A DNA stretch of 64,000 bases from Isoetes taiwanensis. Lineage: Eukaryota; Streptophyta; Lycopodiopsida; Isoetales; Isoetaceae. A program made the position numbers and the translations under genes. Numbering within the stretch: position 1 is the stretch's first letter; each line of letters begins with the position of its first letter. The notes beneath the pieces are model-generated. The model saw only the letters and a program-made list of their open reading frames with translations. It searched no databases and was not told the DNA's origin. The stretch is taken from contig JAJEKV010000027.1 of NCBI GenBank assembly GCA_021234155.1, positions 15,036,891 through 15,100,890 of the forward strand. Reading direction: 5' to 3'. Below are positions 27,651 through 37,900 of the stretch, piece after piece.

Positions 27651-28320
27651 TTAATGATGTTTTACGCGAATTGGCGGAAGTTTGGCTCCACAGTTGGGTT
27701 TCACGTTTAGGAGGCACAACGGGGTTTCCGACCGTCGCGCGGTTCTGACCAAAACAAACCGGCCGAGGGTTCGACTTTATAATAATTCTTATCATTTGCA
27801 ACATAAAGAGAAATGCACTCCTCCAAATTCCTAAATGGAAAGTGCATAGGATTTGAGGTGCAAAATAAGCAAGAACTCCCTGCACACGAAATATACAGTG
27901 AAAGAGAACTTCAGAAGTGGACGGAAGATTATATGGATAGGCTATGGACCCTGAATTCTAAGAACCAAGTAGATGATCATGGCCAAAGAAGAGGTGACTT
28001 GAGATTCACGAATGAGAAGAAAACAAGTAAGCCAGAAACCAAGATTGGGTAACCAAGGAGGAAACCAGATTGGGTAGGGACAGAGATAATTTTACACCGA
28101 CAAAGTGGTGGGATTCAATGGTCGAGGATCATGTACGGCTACGATCTCCCCAGTGTTTTGGGTGATGACGTGGCAAGAGCATATCCATCAGTTTCTCTTG
28201 GAACCACCATGGAGGCTTTTAATGGTCACTCTCTAGCATTCAATTGGGTGGGGGTGTTGGGAACAAGATATACCCTTTGGAAATATTCTAAGCCACTAAA
28301 TAAGCATATGCCCCAAACCA

Positions 28321-28410
28321 TACGAATACGTACACATGTCTAAACCCCCACATAAGCATTACGAATGCGTACGCGTATGACACTTAATCTATACGAATAC
28401 GTACGCGTAC
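28321..28410. repeat. Three copies of a TACGAATACGTACGCGTA element upstream of DGD1
   Basis: Near-copies start at 28321, 28360 and 28392, about 32-39 bp apart. Each carries TACGAATRCGTACRC, and the last two extend into the self-complementary TACGCGTA. ACGT cores are bound by plant bZIP and bHLH factors, so a regulatory role is conceivable. They lie about 570-655 bp before the DGD1 start codon. A decayed minisatellite is the plain alternative. Confidence 0.55.
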
Positions 28411-28975
28411 CCCACTTGCAACTCCTAATCAGTGTCGATTAGCGCATAATTGCCTGAGACTATGGTATTTCCTTGCCTTTTGTTTCTTCTTCGGCTATGG
28501 ATTCCCCATCAAAGGTTGCGCTGTCCTCATAGAATCTTCCTGATGCGAGGGCATGCATCACCAAAGGTTTTGCCCAAAGAGCGACTTCTAGAAGTGTTTT
28601 ATTCAATCCGGCATGGCTCTGGAACTGCGGCAGCGTTTTCCGTTCGGAGAAGTTGATATATTGTAGCCCATTTGCTCATTTGCTCATAAATTGATGCTGG
28701 AAATTGTTTTCCAAGGGAATTAGTGAGATGAGTCTCAAGACCCTGTTTCTGGCCGTGATGAGAGCTTAGTATTCACATCGCCTTTGTTGCATGTAAAATA
28801 AATTGGCGCATCCTTCCTTGTGGGAAGTGTTGAAAATTGGTACCAATTATGTTTTGTTTGCCAACTTTTACTATTTAGGTTATGTAAAGCTCTGCAAGTC
28901 ATTCAATTGTAAGGTTTCAGTGGCATGCCATGGTATGAAACTGTGATATAGTCCATTTGTGAATTGAATACCGGT
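28411..28975 (+). promoter_or_regulatory. DGD1 upstream region with three short upstream ATGs
   Basis: This is the expected promoter and 5' leader, placed only by its position before the DGD1 coding start. I cannot fix a TATA box; 'atgtaaaataaat' near 28790 is a weak candidate. Just before the start codon are three upstream ATGs at 28925, 28930 and 28935, opening frames of 8, 2 and 3 codons. All end by 28951, before the main ATG at 28976. If the leader includes this stretch they could damp translation. An intron in the leader cannot be excluded. Confidence 0.4.
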
Positions 28976-31948
28976 ATGGCACCTTGGGGAATGGATTCTG
29001 TTGATGCCGGATCGCCACCAGCAGGAAAGGCTTTCTCATTCTTGTCAAAGAGCTTGTCCACTGTACAGAAGAATGCCAATCAAGATATTCAACTCATAAA
29101 AAAGAGAGCAAAGTCATTCAGGGATCTGGCCAACACTATTGATAAGGAGTGGGAAAGTTTCAAATTTCCGTCATTATCTATAGGTGACAATGCCACTAGT
29201 GATGGACTCTTCAGAAAATTCAAAGATAGCAGTAGACAAGCTGCTCCAATTTTAACTGTTTCTCCTCTGAAAGCTATTTCTTCTCAAGTAGAGGACATTA
29301 AGTTCTTTGAAAATCTGAGGCCTGCATTATCCCCACTCAGGAGATCACAGTCTGATTCAGACTTGCAGAATACAGCTGGTGGAAAATCAAAGATGGATTT
29401 GTCTGTGTTGAAGAAAGCCTTGGCACCATTGACAGAGGAATTGGCCACTTATCCTGTTAAAGCACCAAAGGTAGAAAGGGATCACTTCAGAAGTTCTTCT
29501 GAGAATAGGTTGGTGGTGAGAAGGAACAAGAAAGCTGATTTATCTATCAAAGAGTGGGAACCCTTGAGACGCGTAAGAAAAAGTTTGAAGGATTTAGAGA
29601 CCAGTGCAGCAGCTAGCAAGTCTCCATCAGAATTCTTTCAAAATGTCCAAAAGACTGAACTATTTGAGAATTTCAAAAACAGCCTGGTAGGTACATGTAT
29701 TATTACCCTTTAAGGCATATAAGCAGGTTTTATTTACTTGCCATCCTTATAACTGTGCAGAAAATATCTCTGAGGCGGACAGATGCAACAACTACGGTTT
29801 CCTCCAAGGTATGCTATGGGATAATCTCATGCATATGACTCCATATCTAATAGGCTTTTCTTGTTGTCATGCAGGACCAATTTGGTGGTGACGTTGCACC
29901 ATTAGATGTTCCAGAGTTATTGGAGAACCTCTTGAGACAATCTGAGCCATTTCTTGACCAACTGGGAGTCCGAAAAGGTTAGGTCTTTCTCTCATTTTGA
30001 AGGAAATAATTTTTTTTAATGACTTTGTCTCATGTGATGATGGTGGTGTCTGATCAGATGTTTCCTTAAAAGTTTGTAAAATGTTGCGGAATTGCAAGAA
30101 GAAGGATACTTCTGTCAATGAGGGTATTGTTGCGATGCCACCTGATTCTGAAGGCATGGATGAGCTTGATCTCAGGGTTGCAAGTGTGCTGCAAAGTACT
30201 GGGTATAGATATAAGGGTGGCCTATTGGGTGAATCTGCTCCTGTGTTGGATCTGTCGGATGGGAAAAGAAAAATTGCCATTGTTACAACTGCAAGTCTTC
30301 CCTGGATGACAGGGACTGCCGTAAATCCTCTATTTCGTGCAGCATATTTGGCAAAGGACGGAAAGCAGAAGGTGACGTTACTAATTCCTTGGTTATGCAA
30401 GAAGGACCAGGAACGAGTTTACCCAAGTAACATGACATTTAGTTCTCCTGAGGAGCAAGAAGTATATGTGCGGAAATGGTTGGAAGAAAGAGTAGGCTTC
30501 AAGGCAGATTTTAAGATTGCATTCTATCCTGGAAAGGTAAGTGTGCATTGCTTGTCTTCGTGCATTGTAATGGATTCACGGTTTATAGTTTTTCGATCCT
30601 TTACATTTTCTAAGAAGGTCTTTTTGGTGCTCTAGTTTTCCACACATAAGCGAAGCATTTTGGCATGTGGAGATATCTCCCAGTTTATTCCAGACAGTGA
30701 AGCGGATGTTGCAGTGCTGGAGGAACCAGAACATCTTACATGGTATTACCATGGCAAAAGGTGGAACAAGAAGTTCAGGGATGTGATTGGTGTGATACAT
30801 ACAAATTATTTGGAGTATGTTAAGAGGGAGAAATGTGGTGGTTTGCAGGCCTTTTTCCTCAAGCATGTGAATAATTGGGTGGTTAATATATATTGCAACA
30901 AGGTGAAAAACAGGTTTTTTCTGGACAGGAGTGTCCTTGTAACTTATACTTATGGATATTTTGTGTTGTAGGTATTACGTTTATCAGCTGCCACACAGAA
31001 TTTGCCAAAATCCACTGTCTGTAATGTACATGGAGTGAGTCCGAAATTTTTGGAAATTGGAAAAAAAATCTCTGAAGAAAGTGCATCTGAGAAACCAATA
31101 TTTTCTGAAGGGGCTTATTTCCTCGGGAAGATGATATGGGGTAAGGGTTACAGGGAGCTTGTGGATCTTTTATCCAAACATAAACAGGACTTGGAAGGGT
31201 TGAAGGTGGACGTTTATGGCTCTGGAGAAGATGCTGCTGAAGTAAAATCTACAGCAGAAAGGCTTGGGCTAGCAATAAGCTTTCATCCAGGGAGAGACCA
31301 TGCAGATGACTCATTGCATCGGTATTTGCAGATATTGAATTAGTAATTTATGTTTTAGACATATAAATATACTTTTTAACTAAAGAGCATGGTTACAGGT
31401 ACAAGGTGTTTATCAACCCTAGCGTTAGTGATGTTGTATGCACAACAACAGCAGAAGCACTTGCAATGGGGAAAATAGTCGTCTGTGCAGATCATCCTTC
31501 AAATGAATTCTTCCGAACTTTCCCAAATTGCATGACGTACAGAAATCCGACGGAATTTGTTGAAAAAGTGAAGGAGGCAATGATGTCTGAGCCGATACCA
31601 TTATCTCCAGAACAGCGCCACCTTTTGTCGTGGGAGTCTGCCACAGACAGGTTTCTAAAGTATGCTGACTTGGTTAAGCCAGAGGGTAGCACATCTGTAA
31701 ATATATCGACAGACAGCCTTATTGCAGAACAGTCTCAGAAGCAAGCCATGTCTTTGTCACTGTCGCTGCCAAATCTTAGTGAGCTGGTCGAAGGTGGGCT
31801 TGCTTTGGTACACCATGTTGCATCAGGGATTGAGCCAGCTAGATTAATGTCAGGTGCGATTCCTGGCACAATGCATTTTGATGCAGAACAGAGCAAAGAT
31901 CTAGGCTTGCCACCACCCTCTGTACAAAGGCCAGTTTATGGGTGGTAA
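28976..31948 (+). CDS. DGD1: Digalactosyldiacylglycerol synthase 1, seven exons
   Basis: This enzyme moves galactose from UDP-galactose to monogalactosyldiacylglycerol, making digalactosyldiacylglycerol, a main thylakoid lipid, at the chloroplast outer envelope. Exons: 28976-29686, 29761-29808, 29875-29977, 30058-30536, 30636-30902, 30972-31321 and 31399-31948. All six introns are GT-AG and 66-99 bp long. The 2508-bp coding sequence gives 835 residues, against about 808 in Arabidopsis. Residues 1 to about 300 match the DGD1-specific N-terminal region ([41 protein letters not shown]). From about 359 a GT4-type glycosyltransferase begins ([19 protein letters not shown]), followed by [28 protein letters not shown] and the AEALAMGK...CADHPSNEF block near 670. 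The C-terminus is ...VYGW. The ATG at 28976 is the first after an in-frame stop at 28949. No stops, frameshifts or lost motifs were seen. Identification is very secure; the only doubt is the extreme N-terminus. Confidence 0.97.
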
Positions 31949-32200
31949 TTTTCCTTGGGGGCGCAATTCCATTCCTCTAGGTGATTGTTGTAAATTAATC
32001 AGAATCCGATGTACATTACAAACTCTGAGATATAGATGTTTAATTATATCGGCAATAGTTCTGTTGTGACGTATTAAATTCATTATGGGATATGTATTCT
32101 CAATGAAATTTCTTTGAAAACTTGAAAGTGGTTTTTCATAATGGCAATTACACATTGTTCTTTAGATGATATTGTTTCGAACTTGTTTATCTAAGGACTT
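31949..32200 (+). other. DGD1 3' flank, probable 3' UTR
   Basis: AT-rich sequence follows the stop codon. It contains no canonical AATAAA that I can see. 'caatgaaatttctttg' near 32100 is a loose candidate for a plant poly(A) signal region. The cleavage site is not determinable by eye. Confidence 0.4.
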
Positions 32201-32227
32201 GCAGTGGCCAGCAAGATCTGTGGGTGT

Positions 32228-32405
32228 GGTCCTGCAATTGAAGGTATGTGATGGTGCTGTAACAGATTGACATTGACATGGAGTCAGAGTTGTGTAATGG
32301 GAACTCGACCAGTAAGATCCATGAGTTGATGCATATAAGTGGTCCTGCAAGTGAAGGTATTGTTGTAGACATAGAGTCAGAGTGCCCATATGTAATGGAA
32401 GCCAG
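32228..32405. repeat. Imperfect ~113-bp tandem duplication downstream of DGD1
   Basis: ggtcctgcaattgaaggtat at 32228 recurs as ggtcctgcaagtgaaggtat at 32341. A 'catggagtcagagt' word is likewise repeated. An open frame of 90 codons (32278-32550) crosses the second copy but resembles no known protein; its openness may reflect the duplication. Confidence 0.55.
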
Positions 32406-32704
32406 CGAGAAAAGCACGCCTGCGTTATACAGCAGTGCCTTTTCACCACCACCTCTTTACAGGGCAGCTTATTTATTGACAGCGAGGTGCTTTATTGTGA
32501 ACTATCAGTCATACAACACATCAATCTCCATAAATCCTTCTTTTCTTTGATCGTTTCGTTCCAAGAAACCCCCATAACGTTGTGTATAACGTCCTAAAAT
32601 GCCATATTTAATTGTTGTATTCTTCAATGTCGGATGTGGTCATGGTCATATCCGCTCTGCGTGTCATGTTAAAACCATAGCTAAAACATGTGATGTTGCA
32701 CTAT

Positions 32705-32812
32705 GGGTTGAGTGACAATTTAAAAAATGCTGGGTTGCCTGACAATTTCTTAACATAGTTAAAAAAAATGCTGGGTTGTGCTGGGTTGCTCGACAATTTA
32801 TTAACGTATTCT
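32705..32812. repeat. Short tandem repeat, unit with 'atgctgggttg..tgacaattt'
   Basis: The words tgctgggttg and gacaattt recur two to three times within about 110 bp, separated by A-runs. It is a local duplication with no recognised function. Confidence 0.6.
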
Positions 32813-34652
32813 GTTAACAGCGCAACATTGTATAGTGGTTCCCTAGATTTGTATTGGCGTGACAAGAGGCTCAACTTAGAGATGTTGAAAAAGAGTTTGC
32901 AAACAAAATAACTTGAAGCAAAAAGTTGATAAAGTTTGAAACAAAAAAGGAGAAAACATTATGCTCTGTCCACAACAAGATCTCGAGCCCCTAGAACTTG
33001 GGAATCTACTCAACGGAGACAAATAAATACCCAACTCATAAATACAATCCTGAAACTAGTAATCTTGTGGGTAATTGTTTAACTCCAAGTGGGTTGTTAG
33101 TTCTACAAAATCATAAACTTGCCTTGTCCTAAAATGCTGCTCTAGTTCTTCATGATATTAATTACAATATTCAGTAGCTCCAAATATACCAAGTAGAAGT
33201 TTGCAAGAATTTTGTTTTTTAAATGCAACAATACCATGGCTTACTGACATTATCCTTCATAAACACCTTTAACAGTGCGACCACAAATTATGATCATGCC
33301 AGTAAAAATTCAGTGTGGTATTCTTATTTTCCACCTTGCTTTCTCTGTTGATGACAGGATTATCATGTTCCTTTACATAATCTATTCATTAATTTTAACT
33401 ATAAAACTTACAGATAAACCAATCAGTACTTTTGTTTGTAAACTCTGACAGCAACAATATATGACAACAAAATCTTATGTCAAGCAGATGCTGCATGAGC
33501 ACTTTTCTGAAACAAAATTGCATGTTGCATAGGCTGAGAGGACTAATGACATGGCCTCATTGGATGTTATACAATTCCTCTCTATTTCCAAATGCAGCAA
33601 AGCATGATTTGCATAAGCAACAAATAATGGTTTGCAGAACGTCCAAACACATCAATGATGCAGTTGTCCAGAATTATCTTAATTGATTTTCAACAGTCTT
33701 ACACAATGGCTCGACTTAAAGAATCTCCAATAAAGTCTTGCAATACTTGAGGTAGATCCTAGTGCTATAAGGTTATATATCTGTAGCAAAAATAAAGCAA
33801 CATGAATATGGATGCATAAAGCATGTTATTACTACCTTGCTTTAAAATTGCATTGACGGGACATTGTAATGTGCTACACCTTCATATTCAACTTCCTCCT
33901 TTTACTATTTGCTGAAACATATCATCATGCTTGAATTTCTGGATCAAAGTCACCTGGAAGAAGGAAATAGAAAACCTTAACATGCCCATGCCTAATGTCC
34001 GTCAACGGTTGATACCCCATTAGGGCGTGGATGGGATTTCCAAGCTAGCTTCTTAGAGGTGATTTTCCATCTTGAGGAGAATATACATAGTTGACTAGTG
34101 CATTAGTAAAGTTGGGCAAAGAATGATGGTGGTGAAACCAGTCAATTCAACCCTCACCTTAGATCTGCGGTACTCTGCAGTATTAGTAAAACAAGGCTTC
34201 ATCCATATCTGAGTGGTGCTCTACTACTATTTCTGATCCACTATGATGCACAAATTGGAGACTTTTGGTGCTATCGGGAACCGGTAGAGGCACCCTTTCA
34301 CTAGTCGATGTTGGGATATGTTCTACTCACACTGGTATGGAATGTCTTACTTCAACATAAGATTTTTATTGTGGCTGTAAATTTGACTCTAAGGTTTGCA
34401 TTGAGACATCAGTTGTTTCCATGAAACTCTAATGACGAGGATTAATTGTAAGAGTTGTGTTCATCTCAAAATAGACACAAATATGAAGGTGTTAGTCATA
34501 TAACCTTAGACTGTGAATAGTATGTACTAGTGCAGAGTGCAGGTGACGAAGCTAGACTCGTACATTTATAGCATGCATGAGATCATCTATGTAGTGGCAC
34601 GTTGATATGTTTGGATCTCTTTCGCACTAGGCATCTTGGCAAAGGATGTCCT
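32813..34652. other. AT-rich intergenic sequence between DGD1 and the copia element
   Basis: No gene was recognised. The longest frame is 69 codons (33477-33686) with no motif. The sequence ends exactly where the 5' LTR of the copia element begins. Confidence 0.45.
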
Positions 34653-35360
34653 TGTGAAAGATAAGGATCATATCATATCTATTATGATAGCTAGGGATCA
34701 TACATGTCTGTATGATGGTTAAAGAAAGAAACAATTTTATAGTACAAGACTATTTGAAGATAATCTAAGGATTGTATAGATCTATGTCTTATAGATCTAT
34801 TATTTATAAGGTTGTATTATGTATTTAACCTAATTTCATTAAGATCCATTGGTTGAAAGAATTGAATCGATATTTTTGTTAAGTTTTAGAGCATGATGCT
34901 CGGTCCATTGGCATTGAGCCATATTCAACTGAAAATTTCGGTCAGTAGAAGACATGATAAGTCTGGAAGGATGATTAGAGTGCGGCATAGCCGAAGATTG
35001 ATCCTATAAAAATATGAAGATGTAAACACAAATTGTATTCAGCAGTTTCGAGTTACTTCGACTATACAAAGGTAAAGGAGAGGATGTATTCTGCAATGCT
35101 ATAGTAAAACACAAAATTGCATATTCGATAGAGATAAGTATTGTCTAATGATTTATATGATTAGTGAATATGCTGGAGTCTTGAATAGTTAAAAATAAGG
35201 TTGTGATAGTCAATATATATTTGATCATTGTCTAATATTTGAGACAATAGAAATTTTTGAATATTATCTATGTGATGTTGTAGGCATTGTATTTGACGGC
35301 CAAAGAAGATAAAACAAATATTATAAGAATAATTCAGAGGTGTAATATTATTTTCTCACA
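34653..35360 (+). repeat. Copia 5' LTR, about 708 bp
   Basis: It matches 56671-58029 almost throughout apart from the insertion there. It starts TGTGAAAG and ends CTCACA. The left part has two partly self-complementary copies of a GATCATA...TATGATGG unit, probably U3 control repeats. A TATA-like 'tatttataag' lies near 34800, next to two TAGATCTA palindromes. The copies differ at many sites, so insertion was long ago. Confidence 0.88.
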
Positions 35361-35376
35361 TTAGTATGATGCAGTC
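35361..35376 (+). other. Decayed primer binding site
   Basis: ttagtatgatgcag directly after the LTR resembles the usual copia site complementary to initiator methionine tRNA (TGGTATCAGAGC), with several changes. Position supports it more than sequence. Confidence 0.45.
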
Positions 35377-35434
35377 TTTTGCCGGAGAAAATGTCTAACA
35401 AGTTTGGAAGCCCGAGGGCTTCAAGCCAAGTACC

Positions 35435-36440
35435 ATTGATGTGTTCAAAGGAGATTCAGGATTTCAAGTATGGAAGGAAAAAGTAAAGCATGTATTGCAA
35501 GCAGAGAATCTGTGGAATATTGTTGAGTCAGGAGATAGAGGAGTAAGAATAAGAAGCCATGAGAGTAGAACTTCAGGAGTTGCTGCTGAAGGGAGTTCAA
35601 GCTCAATTAATGGAGCAGATACTATAGCAGTTAGACAACCACGAGGGAAGGAGGATTTGATGAGATTCTGTGGCGAAATAAGGGGAAGCTCGAGGGGTAT
35701 AATCTTGAGCAAAGTGATCCAAATTATCGTCTTTGAAAATGAGATATGCATCCTAATGAGTTGTGGAGTTACATGCTTTTAAAATATGAGGAAAAGACAT
35801 CCTCACAAATAGATGTATTAGAAAATGAGCTAAGAAGATGGAAAATGACGATGTCAATGAGTTCTTAGGAGCTTTGACAATAACTATAATAGTGATTTAG
35901 ATGCGGTGTTCATTACACACAACTTGACATGGTTTTAGCATTTCTAGAATTAGTCTCAACTCTTGGTAACATCTCCATGTTTATTAGGACTATTGCTAAA
36001 ACTAAGATTGAAGTTGAGAGAATGCTAAAAATAGAACTAGAACAGGAAAAAGTAATAAATGAGGAAGATGCTACAAAAGTTCTGTTCACTACGAGTAAGG
36101 GAAAAAAATCATGCCAAGGAAAAGTAGACCCCTGCTATAGCTGCAATAAATATGGGCACTTAAAAGTGAACTGCCCAAATGTTTCCAAAGAAGTGAATTG
36201 TTATAATTGTGGGGGAAGAGGACATCTAGCTTCTACATGCTCTACACCAAAGGAAAACTCTAACTTTAGAGGAAGAGAAAGAGGAATTAATGCTGCTCAT
36301 AGAGGCAGACGTAGGGGAAGGGGCAGAAATGTAAGATTTGAAGCCAACATTGCTGAGGAGGTTGCCTTGGAGGAAAAACCAACTGAAGAAAATGAAGAGG
36401 TAAGAAATTGCCAAGTTACCAAAAACAGAAGATGGAGTAT
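35435..36440 (+). pseudogene. Copia gag remnant with two CCHC zinc knuckles
   Basis: The N-terminal part (from about 35435) reads as the copia gag segment with 'FQVWKEKVKHVLQAENLW'. It is broken by frameshift near 35780 and stops near 35870, and resumes in the frame 35929-36474. Two nucleocapsid knuckles are intact: CYSCNKYGHLKVNC and CYNCGGRGHLASTC, both C-x2-C-x4-H-x4-C, encoded near 36130-36245. They are followed by an Arg/Gly-rich tail. In a live element gag packages the RNA. Breaks rule out a full product. Confidence 0.85.
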
Positions 36441-36775
36441 TGGAGCTGTTTGGCTCGAATGGAGGAATAATTAACTTAAAAAATGTGCTTTGTGTTCCTA
36501 GTCTAGCAAGGAATTTAATTTCAGTAAGTCAGTTAGTGGACTTGGGATTTAAAGTGATCTTTGATCAAAGGCAATATAAAATCTTTGAAGGAAATGAATT
36601 GAAATTCTTGGTCAAATGTGTTGGCAACCTATTTGGTTTGTGTCCTAAATGTATGGGAAGTGCAAACTTAGCAACAGTCTCAAATATTTCTACATGGCAT
36701 GAGAGACTTGGACATGTAAACATAAAAGACATTGAACTTATGATAAAAGCGAGTTGGATTAGATAAAATGAAAAG
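36441..36775 (+). pseudogene. Copia pre-integrase segment, protease centre missing
   Basis: The frame at 36440-36766 contains the block that normally follows copia protease (NLKNVLCVP, NLISVSQLVDLGFKV) and ends with WHERLGHVN, the zinc-binding entry to integrase. The expected DSGA protease centre and about 60-80 residues around it are absent between the gag tail and this block, implying an internal deletion near 36430. A non-functional remnant. Confidence 0.82.
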
Positions 36776-37200
36776 TTGAGCCCTATATATTCCTGAAAGG
36801 GCATTATGCTTGGCGGACATTAGGACGCCTACATTTCATAGATAAAAAAGGAAACATGGATTTTGGATCTAATACATGGGAGACCTATGTGGACCTCGAT
36901 ATCACCGCGAATTACGGAAAAAATGGCATAACTTTTGTTGATGATTTCAGTAGAAAAACTAAGGTGTATTGTCTTAGGTCAAAGGACTTAGCATTCGAGG
37001 CTTTTATAGCTTTTGTAGCAAAGGTGGAGTGCTCTAAAGGACGAAGAATCAAATGTGTATGCTCAGACAGAGGAGGTAAGTATCTTTCTTCAAAGGTCAG
37101 AAGTTATTGCATTAAGAGAGGAATCAAGAGACAATATACATGTAGTTACATCCACTGACAAAATGGGAGTGAGAGAAAAAAGAGAACAAAACAATTCTAA
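36776..37200 (+). pseudogene. Copia integrase core remnant
   Basis: The frame 36856-37158 includes FVDDFSRKTKVYCLRSKD, then SDRGGKYLSSKV and RGIKRQYT, the usual integrase core succession. The first acidic motif is garbled by a frameshift (near 36890). Stops follow, and a large deletion removes most sequence between integrase and RT, since only about 100 bp separate them. Confidence 0.8.
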
Positions 37201-37261
37201 ATCTTTGTAAGGCAATACTTAGAAACATCACGGGATTACCAAATTATACGGGAGAACATAT

Positions 37262-37725
37262 GAAATTGTTGATCTACCAAAAGGAAAGAATGTGATAGGA
37301 AACAAATGGGTGTACAAAGTTAAAATTAATGCTGATGGTACACCTAAATACAAGGCTAGACTAGTTGCCCATGGTTTTTCACCGAAAAGGGATCTAGATT
37401 ATGGAGAGACTTTTTCCTCTGTGGTCAAGCTTGCAAGCCTCAAAATGATCATTGCAATGCCAAATGCTTTGAATCTTGAATTGCATCATATGGACGTTAG
37501 TACATCATTTCTAAATGTTGAGTTAGAGGAGGAAATTTTTATGAAGCAAGCTCCTGGATATGAAAAGGGAAAAGACAAGGTTTGGAAGCTTAGCAAGGCA
37601 ATTTATGGGTTAAAATAATCCCCAAGACAACGGTACAAATGCATAGATGGGCACTTGAAAGAGCAAGGATTGGCAAAGTTAAATAATGATGGAAATGTCT
37701 ACATGTTCAAGAATAGAATAGAATA
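37262..37725 (+). pseudogene. Copia reverse transcriptase, N-terminal part
   Basis: Reads NKWVYKVKINADGTPKYKARLVAHGFS, then LHHMDVSTSFLNVELEEEIFMKQAPGYE and KLSKAIYGLK, a standard copia RT series with the first catalytic Asp (MDV) present. A stop follows YGLK at 37616. Reading continues to about 37725, where similarity ends at the nested insertion, just before the place for the YVDD catalytic motif. Confidence 0.88.
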
Positions 37726-37900
37726 TGATTTTATCGTCCACGGAGACCAACTGGCCTATGGGACCCAAGTCTGAAAGAGAGGGCAGTATTACTGCGGGAT
37801 TAAAACCCTTAGAAGTTTGGAAGGAAAAGCATAGTAGCAATAAGGATCTTGCGACATACTGATTATATACATAATCCACAAATACAGTGAGGTTAATGCC
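37726..37900 (+). repeat. Repeat family R1, copy 1 (left end of nested sequence)
   Basis: TGATTTTATCGTCCAC is followed by a 'ggcctatgggacccaa' word, a 'ttaaaaccctta.gaagttt' word and 'gggaaaagcat.agta..aataag.atct'. The same series occurs at 57114 and, shorter, at 61089. A TG start and repeated independent insertion suggest an LTR. The right end of this copy was not found. Confidence 0.6.

Noticed and set aside
28964-28975. Start of DGD1 at the TTG codon at 28964
   Set aside because: TTG is not a normal plant start; the first in-frame ATG after the stop at 28949 is at 28976.
29867-30400. 177-codon open frame on the minus strand
   Set aside because: It lies antisense across DGD1 exons 3 and 4, whose plus-strand reading is conserved; it is a shadow frame.
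32278-32550. 90-codon frame downstream of DGD1 as a further exon
   Set aside because: DGD1 ends properly in ...VYGW with a stop at 31946, as in its family; the frame crosses a tandem duplication.
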